Positions 55,327-64,000 of a stretch of DNA of 64,000 bases are shown piece after piece. The notes under the pieces are model-generated. The model saw only the letters and a program-made list of their open reading frames with translations. It did no database searches and had not been told where the DNA came from. Source of the DNA: an uncultured Gammaproteobacteria bacterium (lineage in GTDB: Bacteria > Pseudomonadota > Gammaproteobacteria > Nitrosococcales > Methylophagaceae); the NCBI GenBank assembly GCA_905479985.1, contig CAJQOM010000008.1, forward strand, positions 1-64,000. Direction: 5' to 3'. A program made the position numbers and the translations under genes. Position 1 is the first letter of the stretch. Every line of letters starts with the position of its first letter.

Positions 55327-56292
55327 ATGAGTTTAAATACAGGTGTTGCCCAAACAGCCCTTGATTCTCGAGGATTAGCTGAATTACGCTACGATGCGGG
55401 ACAAAATAAAGATAGTGAAGAAACCCTAGAAAAAGTCGCAGGGCAATTTGAAGCTATATTTTTGAACATGATGTTAAAGAGTATGCGTCAGGCCAGCTTG
55501 GCAGATGGCGCGTTTGATAGTTCTCAAAGTGATCTTTACCGTGATATGGCGGATCAACAACTGTCGATTGATATTTCATCACGTGGTGGCTTAGGTTTGA
55601 AACAGGTCATCATGCGTCAGTTAGGTAGCCAAGCAGCAGAAAAAATTGAAGGCACTAGAGCACCTGAAAGCTTCAGTACTGACACTGTTAGTAGAAGAAG
55701 TGCATTACCGGAAGTTAATAGAGACCAGTTATTAACCGCCGCACAACAAGAGCTGCCAGCATTACAACAATCGAGCGCTATTGCTGAGCAAAGCAAGATG
55801 ACGTTTGACTCCCCAGAAAGTTTTGTTAGGCAGCTCTGGTCTATGGCTGAGAAAGCCGCCCAGAAAATTGGCGTGACGCCGGAAGTGATTTTGTCCCAAG
55901 CCGCTTTAGAAACAGGTTGGGGAAAACACGTGATTCAGAAAGATGCTGATAAATCGAGTCATAACCTATTCAACATCAAAGCAGATAAGCGCTGGGAAGG
56001 TGATTCTGCCGCCATTGGTACAGTAGAATATCGGGATGGCGTGGCGGTAAAGGAACAAGCTAAATTCAGGGTTTATGACTCATATCAAGATAGCTTTAAT
56101 GATTACATTAAATTCTTACAAACCCAACCTCGCTATCGAGAAGCACTAAAGCAAACTGCTGATCCTGAAGCCTTTATCGAAGGTCTACATAAAGCGGGTT
56201 ATGCAACAGATCCTGCTTATGCAGACAAAATTAAACGCATTATGAATAGCGATACATTGGCTGTCATATCTAGCATGTCGGGTACCGTTTAA
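55327..56292 (+). CDS. flgJ: Peptidoglycan hydrolase / rod cap FlgJ
   Basis: 321 residues, two domains. Residues 1-110 are the rod-capping domain (GQFEAIFLNMMLKSMRQASL). Residues about 165-320 are a GH73 glucosaminidase-like domain; LSQAALETGWGKHVI contains the catalytic Glu and SHNLFNIKADKRW the following conserved segment. It opens the peptidoglycan for the rod. Confidence 0.96.
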   Translation: MSLNTGVAQTALDSRGLAELRYDAGQNKDSEETLEKVAGQFEAIFLNMMLKSMRQASLADGAFDSSQSDLYRDMADQQLSIDISSRGGLGLKQVIMRQLGSQAAEKIEGTRAPESFSTDTVSRRSALPEVNRDQLLTAAQQELPALQQSSAIAEQSKMTFDSPESFVRQLWSMAEKAAQKIGVTPEVILSQAALETGWGKHVIQKDADKSSHNLFNIKADKRWEGDSAAIGTVEYRDGVAVKEQAKFRVYDSYQDSFNDYIKFLQTQPRYREALKQTADPEAFIEGLHKAGYATDPAYADKIKRIMNSDTLAVISSMSGTV

Positions 56293-56330
56293 ATGAACGG
56301 GTTAAATAGCAATACTAATGGAGTGAAGGC

Positions 56331-58010
56331 ATGAGTTTATTATCAACCGGTGTGTCAGCACTCAATACTAGCCAGACGTCATTAGCAACGGTTGGCCATA
56401 ACATTAGTAATGTCAATACTGAGGGTTATAGTCGCCAACGCGTCAATCAGGTCACTTTACCGGCCAATTTTGCGGGTTCGCAGTATATTGGTTCTGGTGT
56501 CACAGTTGGCAGTATAGAACGAATTTATAACGAGTTTCTTTCTGTTCAGGTGCGGACATTTACTTCACAACAGGCACAACATGAAGCCTTTGCGGAGGTT
56601 GCTGGGCAAATCAGTACAGTTTTAGGTTCTTCCACATCGAGTTTGGCTGGTGGTTTAGAGGCCTTTTTCAATGCAGCTAACGCTGTTGCTAACGATCCAA
56701 CGTCAATTGCTGCACGCCAGGTATTATTATCGGAAGGACAATCACTGGCCAACCGATTTAAGACTTTAGATAACCAATTAACACAAATAGATAGCCAGCT
56801 TGATGGCCAATTAGCAGTTTCAATAACTGAAATTAACGTTATTACCGAAGGAATTGCTGAGCTGAATGCGGCGATTATCAACCTGAGTACGGGTAGTGGC
56901 GGTCAACCAAATGATTTACTTGATCAACGTGATGAGCTGATTAACCGCTTATCAGAATATACCTCAGTGAGTACCCTTCAAGATGATCTTGGTGCGATTA
57001 GTATTTTTGTGGGTAGTGGTCAAGCTTTAGTTGTAGGTTCAACGCAGACTGATTTAACCACAATCACGGATCTATCGACAGATCCATCGCGGTTGGGTGT
57101 TGGTTATGGGCCGAATGCGATTGAGATAACAGCTGAAATATCTGGTGGGAGCTTAGGTGGCATCCTTCAGGTACGTGGTGAGGTGATTGATTCTGCAAAG
57201 GCGGAATTAAATGCCTTAGCAACAAACCTTATTGATAATGCGAATACCATTCATCAACAAGGCGTGACACTTGATGGCAATATAGGGGGCAATTTATTCG
57301 GTCCTATTCCACCAGCAACGACAGTGGCTGGTGCCGGTACTATTTTTGTCGCGATAAGTGATCCTAGAGATGTTGCTGCTGCTTTTCCTGCAAGGGTAAC
57401 AACCAATGTCAATGCGACGGGTACAGGGTCAATTGAAATAAGTAGTATTGAGTCGTCACCCCCAATTACTTTGCCTTTATTTGGTGTTGGTGCGGATATT
57501 CAATTTACGTTTGATGCGACCAATAATCAGTACACCGTCACGGATGGTGTCAATAACACCATCATCGCTTATGACCCGGCTGTGGATAGCGGAAAAACAT
57601 TTAGTTTAACAGCGCCATTTGTTGAACTAACGGTTAAGTTATCTGGCGTACCAGCCGATACAGATCAATATGCAATTGGGAATAATACGGCAGTTGGCGA
57701 TAATAGAAACGCATTGGCCTTAGGCGATTTGCGGTCGGAAAAAATATTAGGGGCAGGAACACAGTCCTTAGCTGATGCTTACGACATCCTAATCGCCGAT
57801 GTCGCGACACGAACAAATAGGGCGGATATTAATCAACAGACCCAGCAAGGGTTACTTGAGCAAACACAAGCGAGATTTGACAGTATTTCTGGCGTTAATT
57901 TGGACGAAGAAGCGGCTAATTTAATTCGGTTTCAACAGGCATACCAAGCCGCCTCCCAAATTATCACTGTATCGAATACCGTCTTTAATTCATTGCTTCA
58001 AGCCTTATAA
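56331..58010 (+). CDS. flgK: Flagellar hook-filament junction protein FlgK (HAP1)
   Basis: 559 residues. LLSTGVSALNTSQTSLATVG, HNISNVNTEGYSRQRV, and the C-terminal LDEEAANLIRFQQAYQAASQ are the family ends. It is the first hook-associated protein after the hook. Start has only a weak purine box (GGAG at 56321-ish). Confidence 0.96.
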   Translation: MSLLSTGVSALNTSQTSLATVGHNISNVNTEGYSRQRVNQVTLPANFAGSQYIGSGVTVGSIERIYNEFLSVQVRTFTSQQAQHEAFAEVAGQISTVLGSSTSSLAGGLEAFFNAANAVANDPTSIAARQVLLSEGQSLANRFKTLDNQLTQIDSQLDGQLAVSITEINVITEGIAELNAAIINLSTGSGGQPNDLLDQRDELINRLSEYTSVSTLQDDLGAISIFVGSGQALVVGSTQTDLTTITDLSTDPSRLGVGYGPNAIEITAEISGGSLGGILQVRGEVIDSAKAELNALATNLIDNANTIHQQGVTLDGNIGGNLFGPIPPATTVAGAGTIFVAISDPRDVAAAFPARVTTNVNATGTGSIEISSIESSPPITLPLFGVGADIQFTFDATNNQYTVTDGVNNTIIAYDPAVDSGKTFSLTAPFVELTVKLSGVPADTDQYAIGNNTAVGDNRNALALGDLRSEKILGAGTQSLADAYDILIADVATRTNRADINQQTQQGLLEQTQARFDSISGVNLDEEAANLIRFQQAYQAASQIITVSNTVFNSLLQAL

Positions 58011-58021
58011 GAGAGGGCGTT

Positions 58022-59206
58022 ATGCGTATATCGACTGGCCAAATATTTCAGCAAGGTTTAACAGCAATGTTGAATCAACAGAGTGAATTAGCCAAAACCC
58101 AACAGCAAATCGCAACGGGTAAGAAACTGTCGAGCCCGTCTGATGATCCGGTGGCTGCTGTTCAAATATTGAATTTTGAACGCGAATCGAATTTATTAAA
58201 TCAATACATTGGCAATTCGAATACTGCGACGAGTAAGCTGCGCGTTGAAGAAGGCGTATTACAAGGGGCGGGTAATGTCTTACAACGTATTAGGGAGTTA
58301 GCCGTTCAAGGGTTAAATGACACCAATACTCAAAGTGATCGCGCCGATATTGCCCAAGAAATTATCCAACTTAATGAAGAATTATTATCTTTGGCCAATA
58401 GGCAAGATGCCAACGGCGATTATTTGTTTTCTGGTTTTAGTTCTAATACACAACCCTATACATCAACGGGAGCAAGTTATGCCGGTGATGAAGGCCAACG
58501 CAATATTCGAGTTGGCCCTAATGTGCTCGTTGAAACAAACGATCCAGGCAATGCTATTTTTGAAGCACAATACAATGAAACAATAGTGACCGATAATGCC
58601 GGCCCTAGTTCAGCCACTTTGAATATCCTGTCAACAGGGACAAATGAACTTATTTCACCGCCTATAACGGTGAGCTTTACCGCTCCAGATACATTAACTG
58701 TCAATGATGGTACTAATACGGCTGCTGTGACACCTTATACTGCAGGAACACCGCTGCGCCTAACGGACTTAGATACCAATTTCAGCGATCTCACTTTACA
58801 ATTAGACGGTGCGCTGGGAGGGGCGGATTCCTATACGATTGAAACACAAGTCACGCCTAAAAGAACCGTCTTCAGTACAGTGAATGACTTTGCCAATGCC
58901 TTGATTGTAGATAACGTGGGCGGTAATGATTCTCCTAATAATGGTCAATTCTTGACTAATATCACAAGCGCGCTTGAAACGGTGATCGATGTCCGCGCTA
59001 AGATTGGCGCTAGAATTAATGTGGTTGAACAACAAGAATCAGTCAGTCAAGACTTAGCCCTGACGGTGCAAGAAACCTTATCTGGCTTGCAAGACTTAGA
59101 TTATGCAGAAGCCATATCAAGATTATCACTACAAACCACCGCGCTACAGGCAGCACAACAAACCTTTGCACGGGTACAAGGGTTAAACTTGTTTAACTTC
59201 TTATAA
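58022..59206 (+). CDS. flgL: Flagellar hook-filament junction protein FlgL (HAP3)
   Basis: 394 residues. MRISTGQIFQQGLTAMLNQQ, SELAKTQQQIATGKKLSSPS, DDPVAAVQIL are the typical start, flagellin-like. Ends with TTALQAAQQTFARVQGLNLF. A stem-loop overlaps its stop codon; end of the axial operon. Confidence 0.96.
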   Translation: MRISTGQIFQQGLTAMLNQQSELAKTQQQIATGKKLSSPSDDPVAAVQILNFERESNLLNQYIGNSNTATSKLRVEEGVLQGAGNVLQRIRELAVQGLNDTNTQSDRADIAQEIIQLNEELLSLANRQDANGDYLFSGFSSNTQPYTSTGASYAGDEGQRNIRVGPNVLVETNDPGNAIFEAQYNETIVTDNAGPSSATLNILSTGTNELISPPITVSFTAPDTLTVNDGTNTAAVTPYTAGTPLRLTDLDTNFSDLTLQLDGALGGADSYTIETQVTPKRTVFSTVNDFANALIVDNVGGNDSPNNGQFLTNITSALETVIDVRAKIGARINVVEQQESVSQDLALTVQETLSGLQDLDYAEAISRLSLQTTALQAAQQTFARVQGLNLFNFL

Positions 59207-59224
59207 GGAGTTAAACAAGTTATT
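59188..59224 (+). terminator. Stem-loop terminator overlapping the flgL stop
   Basis: CTTGTTTAACT (59188-59198) and AGTTAAACAAG (59209-59219) form a perfect 11-pair stem with a 10-base loop that contains the flgL stop, followed by a short TTATT. Likely a (weak) terminator separating the axial operon from flagellin. Confidence 0.65.
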
Positions 59225-59281
59225 CATAACTATAGAAAACAGGTGGGTACAAAAAGTGTGAACACCATCACAAAATAGTTC

Positions 59282-59308
59282 TAAAGTTCTCTTATGGTGG
59301 GTCGTTAA
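59282..59308 (+). promoter_or_regulatory. Sigma28 promoter for flagellin
   Basis: TAAAGTTC (59282-59289), 11 bases, GTCGTTAA (59301-59308): one or two differences to TAAAGTTT-N11-GCCGATAA. Lies 89 bases before the flagellin start. Class IV promoters for fliC are expected in this hierarchy. Confidence 0.82.
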
Positions 59309-59397
59309 CAGGTGCGGAGACAGTGAATACGTCATTTGAATGTATATCTGTTAATTATAAGTCGGATTGGCGTCCGAACCCTTAGAGGAGAATAGCC

Positions 59398-60633
59398 GTG
59401 GCTCAAGTCATTAATACAAACATTGCATCTTTAAATGCACAACGTAACCTAAACACATCACAAAATGCGCTAGCAACATCATTACAGCGTTTATCTACTG
59501 GTCTTAGAATCAATAGTGCAAAAGATGATGCGGCGGGTCTTGCGATTTCTGAACGTTTTACATCTCAAATTCAAGGTCTAAACCAAGCTAGCCGTAACGC
59601 GAATGATGGTATTTCATTCTCACAAACTGCTGAAGGCGCACTCGCAACAGTAGGCGATGGACTTCAACGTATCCGTGAACTCGCAGTACAAGCAGCGAAT
59701 GATTCTAACTCAGCATCAGATCGTCAAGCATTAAACAATGAAATCGGCGAGTTGGTTGAAGAAGTTAACCGTGTCGCATTAAATACAGAGTTTAACGGTG
59801 GTCGTGTTCTAGATGGCACACAATCAAGCTTATTCTTCCAAGTGGGTGCTAATCAAGGTCAAACCATTGCAGTAAGTGCTGTTGATGCACGTGCTAATCA
59901 ATTAGGTTCGACTATTTCAGTGGGCGGCGCAGGCTTAACACAAGCTAACATTGATACAGGAATTGCCACTATTAGTGATGTGGTGCTTACACCTACAGGA
60001 GTTTCAGCACTTGCAGTAGCCATTACTGCGGGTGCAGGTGGTCTAGCTGGAGCGACAAATCTAGGGACTACTCTAGAAAATGCGGTCCGTGGCATCAATG
60101 AAGAAATTGATTTCCGAATTGCGCAAGGTAATGCCGATTCAATATTGATTGCTGAAGCGGGCTATAAAGCCTCTTTAAATGTGGCCAATGACGGTACCAC
60201 TTCGATTGCAATCACAGGTTCTTTTGATAGTGTCTTTGCCGCAACAGGTGGCGATGTCGTCTTGGATAATGTTGCTGCTACCGCGATAGCAGGTACTGCT
60301 GCAGGAACAGGTACGCAAGTTAACTTAACTGATATCTCAGTAGCAACACGAGCAGAAGCCACAGAAACCATTGCTGCCGTTACCGGCGCATTGACTCAAG
60401 TCAGTGATTTAAGAGCACAATTAGGTGCGGTCCAAACACGTTTTGAATCTGCAATTGGTAATTTAGCGATTACTTCTGAAAACTTATCAGCAGCACGGAG
60501 TCGTATTTTAGATGCTGACTTTGCTGCCGAAACAGCGAACTTAACACGAGGCCAAATCTTGCAACAAGCAGGTACAGCTATTTTGTCGCAAGCAAATGCA
60601 TTGCCACAAAACGTATTAAGCTTGTTAGGATAA
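59398..60633 (+). CDS. fliC: Flagellin
   Basis: 411 residues from a GTG start with GAGGAG seven bases upstream; the following AQVINTNIASLNAQRNL is exactly a flagellin N-terminus. Conserved D0/D1 parts at both ends (LSTGLRINSAKDDAAGLAIS; ARSRILDADFAAETANLT and the end ANALPQNVLSLLG), variable Ala/Gly/Thr-rich centre (about 180-320). It forms the filament. Only one flagellin is seen in the window. Confidence 0.97.
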   Translation: MAQVINTNIASLNAQRNLNTSQNALATSLQRLSTGLRINSAKDDAAGLAISERFTSQIQGLNQASRNANDGISFSQTAEGALATVGDGLQRIRELAVQAANDSNSASDRQALNNEIGELVEEVNRVALNTEFNGGRVLDGTQSSLFFQVGANQGQTIAVSAVDARANQLGSTISVGGAGLTQANIDTGIATISDVVLTPTGVSALAVAITAGAGGLAGATNLGTTLENAVRGINEEIDFRIAQGNADSILIAEAGYKASLNVANDGTTSIAITGSFDSVFAATGGDVVLDNVAATAIAGTAAGTGTQVNLTDISVATRAEATETIAAVTGALTQVSDLRAQLGAVQTRFESAIGNLAITSENLSAARSRILDADFAAETANLTRGQILQQAGTAILSQANALPQNVLSLLG

Positions 60634-60647
60634 GAAGTTTTTTAACG

Positions 60648-60690
60648 GATGAGCCTGAAAAATTAATTTCAGGCTCATCATTTCTTTCTT
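60648..60690 (+). terminator. Rho-independent terminator after flagellin
   Basis: GATGAGCCTGAAA (60648-60660) and TTTCAGGCTCATC (60667-60679) form a perfect 13-pair stem, six-base loop, followed by ATTTCTTTCTT. A strong terminator behind a strongly expressed gene. Confidence 0.92.
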
Positions 60691-60713
60691 ATCGATAAGG
60701 AAGGAGACATGTG

Positions 60714-61115
60714 ATGGATATTACGAATAAACCAACGAGTTCAGCAGCGATAGAGGTCAGTGTGGTCGCTAAGGCTCAACAGGCTGTGCAAGTGGAAAAA
60801 GTGAAAGTTGCCTCGGTGACGCCGGCTGAAAAAACGGCACAAGTTGAGGCGGCTGAGCCAAAAGAAGAAAGTGTCTCGACCGAAAACTTAGAGCAAGCTG
60901 TCAGTCAGATCAATGACTATGTGCAAAATTTACAACGCACTCTTCAATTTACAGTTGATGAGGAGAGTGGTAAAGATGTGGTTACTGTGTCGGATGTGGA
61001 GACGAAAGAGATTATTCGTCAATACCCTTCGGAAGAAGTGTTGGCGATCGCAAGGCAGATCTCACAAGAAAAGGATGAGGCTGTTAGACTATTTAGTTCG
61101 CGTACTTATAAATAG
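60714..61115 (+). CDS. flaG: FlaG-family flagellar protein
   Basis: 133 residues from the ATG at 60714 with AAGGAG seven bases upstream; a GTG one codon earlier is possible. The N-terminal half is low-complexity (Val/Ala/Lys/Glu), the C-terminal half has the FlaG domain: LQFTVDEESGKDVVTVSD and IRQYPSEEVLAIARQ. FlaG affects filament length in several bacteria. Between flagellin and fliD, as in Vibrio and Pseudomonas. Confidence 0.9.
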   Translation: MDITNKPTSSAAIEVSVVAKAQQAVQVEKVKVASVTPAEKTAQVEAAEPKEESVSTENLEQAVSQINDYVQNLQRTLQFTVDEESGKDVVTVSDVETKEIIRQYPSEEVLAIARQISQEKDEAVRLFSSRTYK

Positions 61116-61130
61116 CGCGAGGAGCAGTTT

Positions 61131-62519
61131 ATGGCGATTACAGTATCAGGTATAGGTTCAGGGATTGATACAGCAAGTCTAGTATCACAACTGGTTAATG
61201 CTGAAAGACAACCGGCGGAGCTACGCTTTAATACTAAAGAAGCGGGCTTGCAGTCTGAACTGTCATCATTTGGTACCTTGAGTAGTGCTTTAAGCCAGTT
61301 CCAAGAAAGCGTTCAAAAATTGAATGATATTACTTTATTCCAAGCCCGAACAGCGAGTTCGAGCAATGAAGATATTTTTTCTGTCTCGGCAACCAGTACT
61401 GCTGTATCAGGAAGTTATGAGCTTGAAGTAACGCAATTAGCCGCTGCAGAAAAATTACGTTCGGGAGATTTTGCTTCAGAAACCGATACCGTCGGTACTG
61501 GCACTTTAGATATCTCTCTTGGAACCGATACTTTTCAGGTCACAATCGACACCGATAACAGTAGTTTAGCAGGTGTCCGTGATGCGATTAATTCTGCGAG
61601 CGATAATCCAGGAATATCAGCTGCGATCATCAATGTAGATGATGGTGTGGGCGGCACAATTTCAAGACTGGTTTTAACGAGCGAAGAGACAGGCAGTGCG
61701 AATACGATTGATGTTGTTGCCGTCGACGACGACGCTGGCGATGGCTTTGATTTGACGCAATTAAATACGGCCAACTTAACAACGATTCGAGCAGCGCAAG
61801 ATGCGATCATTGAGCTGGATGGCCAAACCGCAACGCGATCAAGTAACAGTTTATCTGATGTCATTTCAGGGATAACAATTGACCTCAATACCGCTGAAAT
61901 TGGTACAGTAGAAACCTTGACCATAGCACTTGATAGAGACAGCGTTAAGACCAATGTCGTTAACTTTGTTGCTGCCTATAATAATTTGGCCGATACGGTG
62001 ACCTCTCTTGGGGCTTATGATGCCGCAAGCGGCGCTGCTGGTGGTCTACAAGGTGATAGCACATTGCGAAATGTCGAAAACCAGATTCGTGCTGCATTAA
62101 CGACGGGTATTGAAGGCCTGGCTTTTGGCACATTAGCTGAAATCGGCGTGACAACAGAAAGTACTGGTAAATTAGCCATTGATACTGATAAATTAGACAG
62201 TGTTATCGATACTGACTTTAATGCTGTTGCGCAATTATTTTCCTCAGAAAATGGCTTAGCGACGACATTAGATGACATCATCGAACGTTATACGTCAGCC
62301 GATGGTAGTCTCAGTGCACAGACCGCGAATATCCAAGAAAGGATCAATGGTCTTGATGATGATAGAGCGAGACTCGACGACCGTATAGCGTCCCTTGAAG
62401 CACGCCTGCAAGCCCAATTTGTTGCTTTAGATGGCTTGGTAGCGAGTCTACAATCTATTGGTAGCTTTTTAACGCAACAGTTAGCAAACTTGCCCAAACC
62501 CAATTCTATTGGTAATTAG
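61131..62519 (+). CDS. fliD: Flagellar filament cap FliD (HAP2)
   Basis: 462 residues. ITVSGIGSGIDTASLVSQLV is the N-terminal signature of filament caps; the C-terminus has the coiled stretch DDRIASLEARLQAQFVALDG and ends LTQQLANLPKP. It helps flagellin fold at the filament tip. The length is normal. Confidence 0.95.
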   Translation: MAITVSGIGSGIDTASLVSQLVNAERQPAELRFNTKEAGLQSELSSFGTLSSALSQFQESVQKLNDITLFQARTASSSNEDIFSVSATSTAVSGSYELEVTQLAAAEKLRSGDFASETDTVGTGTLDISLGTDTFQVTIDTDNSSLAGVRDAINSASDNPGISAAIINVDDGVGGTISRLVLTSEETGSANTIDVVAVDDDAGDGFDLTQLNTANLTTIRAAQDAIIELDGQTATRSSNSLSDVISGITIDLNTAEIGTVETLTIALDRDSVKTNVVNFVAAYNNLADTVTSLGAYDAASGAAGGLQGDSTLRNVENQIRAALTTGIEGLAFGTLAEIGVTTESTGKLAIDTDKLDSVIDTDFNAVAQLFSSENGLATTLDDIIERYTSADGSLSAQTANIQERINGLDDDRARLDDRIASLEARLQAQFVALDGLVASLQSIGSFLTQQLANLPKPNSIGN

Positions 62520-62550
62520 CCAAGAGGTCTAAAATACGGATCTTTTTATT

Positions 62551-62577
62551 AAAGCTTTAGACTCTCCTGACGATAAT
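62551..62577 (+). promoter_or_regulatory. Sigma28-type promoter before fliS
   Basis: TAAAGCTT (62551-62558), 11 bases, GACGATAA (62570-62577), very close to TAAAGTTT-N11-GCCGATAA. It lies 61 bases before the fliS ATG, in the fliD-fliS gap, and would give fliS-fliT a transcript of their own. Confidence 0.75.
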
Positions 62578-62637
62578 GTGTATGTAGGCAAGAACTGATG
62601 AGGTTGTTGTATGGTTGACCCAAATAAGGAAGAAAAT

Positions 62638-63045
62638 ATGAACGCCAGTGTCGCAATGCAGCAATACCGTCATAATCACATCCAGGGTGGTATTGAAACA
62701 GCTTCTCCCCATCGTTTAGTGCAAATGTTGATGGAAGGTGCACTTGAAAAGCTAATGGCTGCAAAAGGCTTCATGGCTACGAAGGACATTGCTAAAAAAG
62801 GCGAACATATTAGTTGGGCTATATCAATTATTGATAGTTTAAGATCATGCCTCAATGTCGAAGTTGGCGGTGATTTTGCTCTAAACTTACTAGACCTCTA
62901 CAACTATATGGAAAAGCGACTAGTAGAAGCAAATATCAATAATGATCCAGCCATGCTTGATGAAGTAGCACAATTAATTATTGAAATAAAATCAGGCTGG
63001 GATGCGATTCCGGCGGAATTTCATAGCCCAGTTAAACCAAGCTAA
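62638..63045 (+). CDS. fliS: Flagellar export chaperone FliS
   Basis: 135 residues from the ATG at 62638 (AAGGAAG just upstream); an ATG at 62611 would add nine residues. FliS binds the flagellin C-terminus before export. Typical are ASPHRLVQMLMEGALEKL and SWAISIIDSLRSCLNVEVGGDFALNL (in parts). Upstream is a sigma28-type promoter. Confidence 0.95.
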   Translation: MNASVAMQQYRHNHIQGGIETASPHRLVQMLMEGALEKLMAAKGFMATKDIAKKGEHISWAISIIDSLRSCLNVEVGGDFALNLLDLYNYMEKRLVEANINNDPAMLDEVAQLIIEIKSGWDAIPAEFHSPVKPS

Positions 63046-63057
63046 GTAAGATTAATA

Positions 63058-63366
63058 ATGTCATCAGCGCTGGATTTAGTGACAACATTAATATCAGAAA
63101 GCGAGCAATTAGTGTCGCTCGCAGAATCAGAGGAATGGGGCGCGTTTTCTGAATTAGAACAAGAAAGGCAAAGCCACGTCAAACAGCTCGATTTACGCAG
63201 TGTAGATTTACCTGAGCAGCAAAACCTCGAACTCCGTAACCAAATGGCAGTTTTAATTGTATTAAATGATAAAATTGAAGCTATTTGCCGTGAAAAACGT
63301 AGTAAGACAGTCAAAGATCTTAAGACATTAAATCAAGGCAATAAAGCAAAAAAAGCCTATACCTAG
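63058..63366 (+). CDS. fliT: FliT-like flagellar chaperone
   Basis: 102 residues, all predicted helical, charged. Short sequence with the FliT pattern (SEEWGAFSELEQERQSHV, then LNDKIEAICREKR). FliT binds FliD and, in enterobacteria, FlhDC; in polar flagellates its second role is unclear. The assignment rests mainly on size, fold and its position after fliS. Confidence 0.8.
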   Translation: MSSALDLVTTLISESEQLVSLAESEEWGAFSELEQERQSHVKQLDLRSVDLPEQQNLELRNQMAVLIVLNDKIEAICREKRSKTVKDLKTLNQGNKAKKAYT

Positions 63367-63405
63367 TAGAAAAAAGCCAAACAGAATTCCCAAAGCGTCA
63401 TTTTT

Positions 63406-63434
63406 TTGACAATCTTCGCCATTAGTGGTTAACT
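63406..63434 (+). promoter_or_regulatory. Possible sigma70 promoter for flrA
   Basis: TTGACA (63406-63411), 17 bases, TTAACT (63429-63434): a perfect -35 with a weak -10. An inverted repeat TTGATC-N6-GATCAA (63457-63474) follows between it and the flrA start. Either could regulate flrA. Confidence 0.4.
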
Positions 63435-63503
63435 TCATAGTTCTGAATAACTTACATTGATCATTAAAGATCAAATCTTAACTTATTCATTTATGGAGAA
63501 GCA

Positions 63504-64000
63504 ATGAGTTCGAATAATGTATTAGTCATCGATAACAATACAGAGCGGCGTAATGTGCTGTCGACATTAATCGAATTCATTAACTGTCGCCCAGTGATGG
63601 TTGACACACCTGATATGTGGTTTGAAGAAGCCGGGTCAATGCATGATGTTGTGATGGCCATCGTTGGCGAATGCGAGGACAAGCATCAAACTAAGCAAGT
63701 ATTACGTGAGTTGGTGAACCACGAAGTGCCATTGGCCGTTTTCACCCTCGAATTACCTGAAGCAGATTGGCTAGACTTCCCGGGCACATTAGGGTCACTC
63801 CGTTTCCCAGTGAAATATCCCCAGCTAAGTAATGCACTGCAACAAGCAACAGTTTATCGAGGCCAACACGATAGAAGACAATCTCCTGATACAGAAATAA
63901 GACAGCTGGTCGGCAATAGCCGAAAAATGAAACAAGTGGCACAGATGATTGATCAAGTGTCAGATTCAGAAGCCAATGTACTTATTCTTGGTGAGTCTGG
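63504..64000 (+). CDS. flrA: Sigma54-dependent flagellar master regulator FlrA/FleQ, N-terminal part
   Basis: The first 165 codons are in the window. ATG at 63504 preceded by GGAGAAGC. The receiver-like N-terminal domain (NVLVIDNNTERRNVLSTLIE) has Asn in place of the second acidic residue and no obvious phospho-Asp, as in FleQ. Then LVGNSRKMKQVAQMIDQV and the beginning of the AAA+ module VLILGESG (Walker A) where the window ends. It is the top activator of the flagellar genes, also a c-di-GMP sensor in Pseudomonas; the sigma54 promoter before flgB fits as a target of this cascade. Confidence 0.9.
   Translation, partial: MSSNNVLVIDNNTERRNVLSTLIEFINCRPVMVDTPDMWFEEAGSMHDVVMAIVGECEDKHQTKQVLRELVNHEVPLAVFTLELPEADWLDFPGTLGSLRFPVKYPQLSNALQQATVYRGQHDRRQSPDTEIRQLVGNSRKMKQVAQMIDQVSDSEANVLILGES

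Noticed and set aside
60691-60698. ATCGATAA as a sigma28 -10 element before flaG
   Set aside because: No TAAAG-like -35 at the right distance; the position is inside the terminator of flagellin.
61535-61954. 139-codon open frame antisense to fliD
   Set aside because: Low-complexity Ser/Val-rich translation with no start signals, opposite to a certain fliD.
63457-63474. FNR/Anr-type box TTGAT..ATCAA upstream of flrA
   Set aside because: The half-sites match but are eight bases apart instead of four, so FNR binding is not expected.

Overview
The window looks like chromosome of a Gram-negative, polarly flagellated gammaproteobacterium. The evidence is a full LPS inner-core kinase/glycosyltransferase locus, the dfp(coaBC)-dut-algC-argB gene order also known from Pseudomonas, a SlmA nucleoid-occlusion gene, and a sigma54/FlrA-type flagellar cluster. 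An AlkB-type membrane hydroxylase and moderate A+T content would suit a marine hydrocarbon or C1 specialist (Cycloclasticus/Methylophaga-like), but that lineage guess is an inference and weak.

Layout. 1-3000: an accessory end with a truncated-by-window IS30 transposase, two small membrane-protein genes of unknown function, and two families of nested-palindrome intergenic repeats, each present twice. 3000-20600: LPS core locus. It contains GmhA (heptose precursor), WaaF and WaaG (core glycosyltransferases), GalE, a GT-C-like membrane protein, a NodU/CmcH-type carbamoyltransferase, and at least six WaaP/InaA/YrbL-type kinase domains in four proteins. One protein carries WaaP plus two further kinase domains; another joins a degenerate glycoside-hydrolase-like barrel to a kinase. 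An alkane-monooxygenase-like gene, an aldo/keto reductase and an FAD oxidoreductase are embedded in the locus.

20600-48800: mostly housekeeping. Included are a ZIP transporter, PgeF, RsmE, a membrane-tailed receiver protein, PrmC, MoeB, PmbA, a large PilZ protein, BolA-YciI-YciB, RNase AM, YciO, PlsC, ClpB behind a good sigma32 promoter, a GGDEF/EAL protein broken by one extra base in a G5 run, an SDR, CheR, DUF4126, a Nif3-like protein, YihY, CoaBC, Dut, a membrane-anchored AlgC, ArgB and SlmA.

48800-64000: flagellar axial genes. flgBCDEFGHIJKL lie behind a sigma54-type promoter. Flagellin follows with its own sigma28 promoter, a GTG start and a strong terminator, then flaG, fliD, fliS and fliT (fliS-fliT have their own sigma28-type promoter). 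The cluster reaches the start of the FlrA/FleQ master regulator, which runs off the window. The order follows the class II to IV hierarchy known in Vibrio and Pseudomonas. No tRNA, rRNA or CRISPR array was seen.
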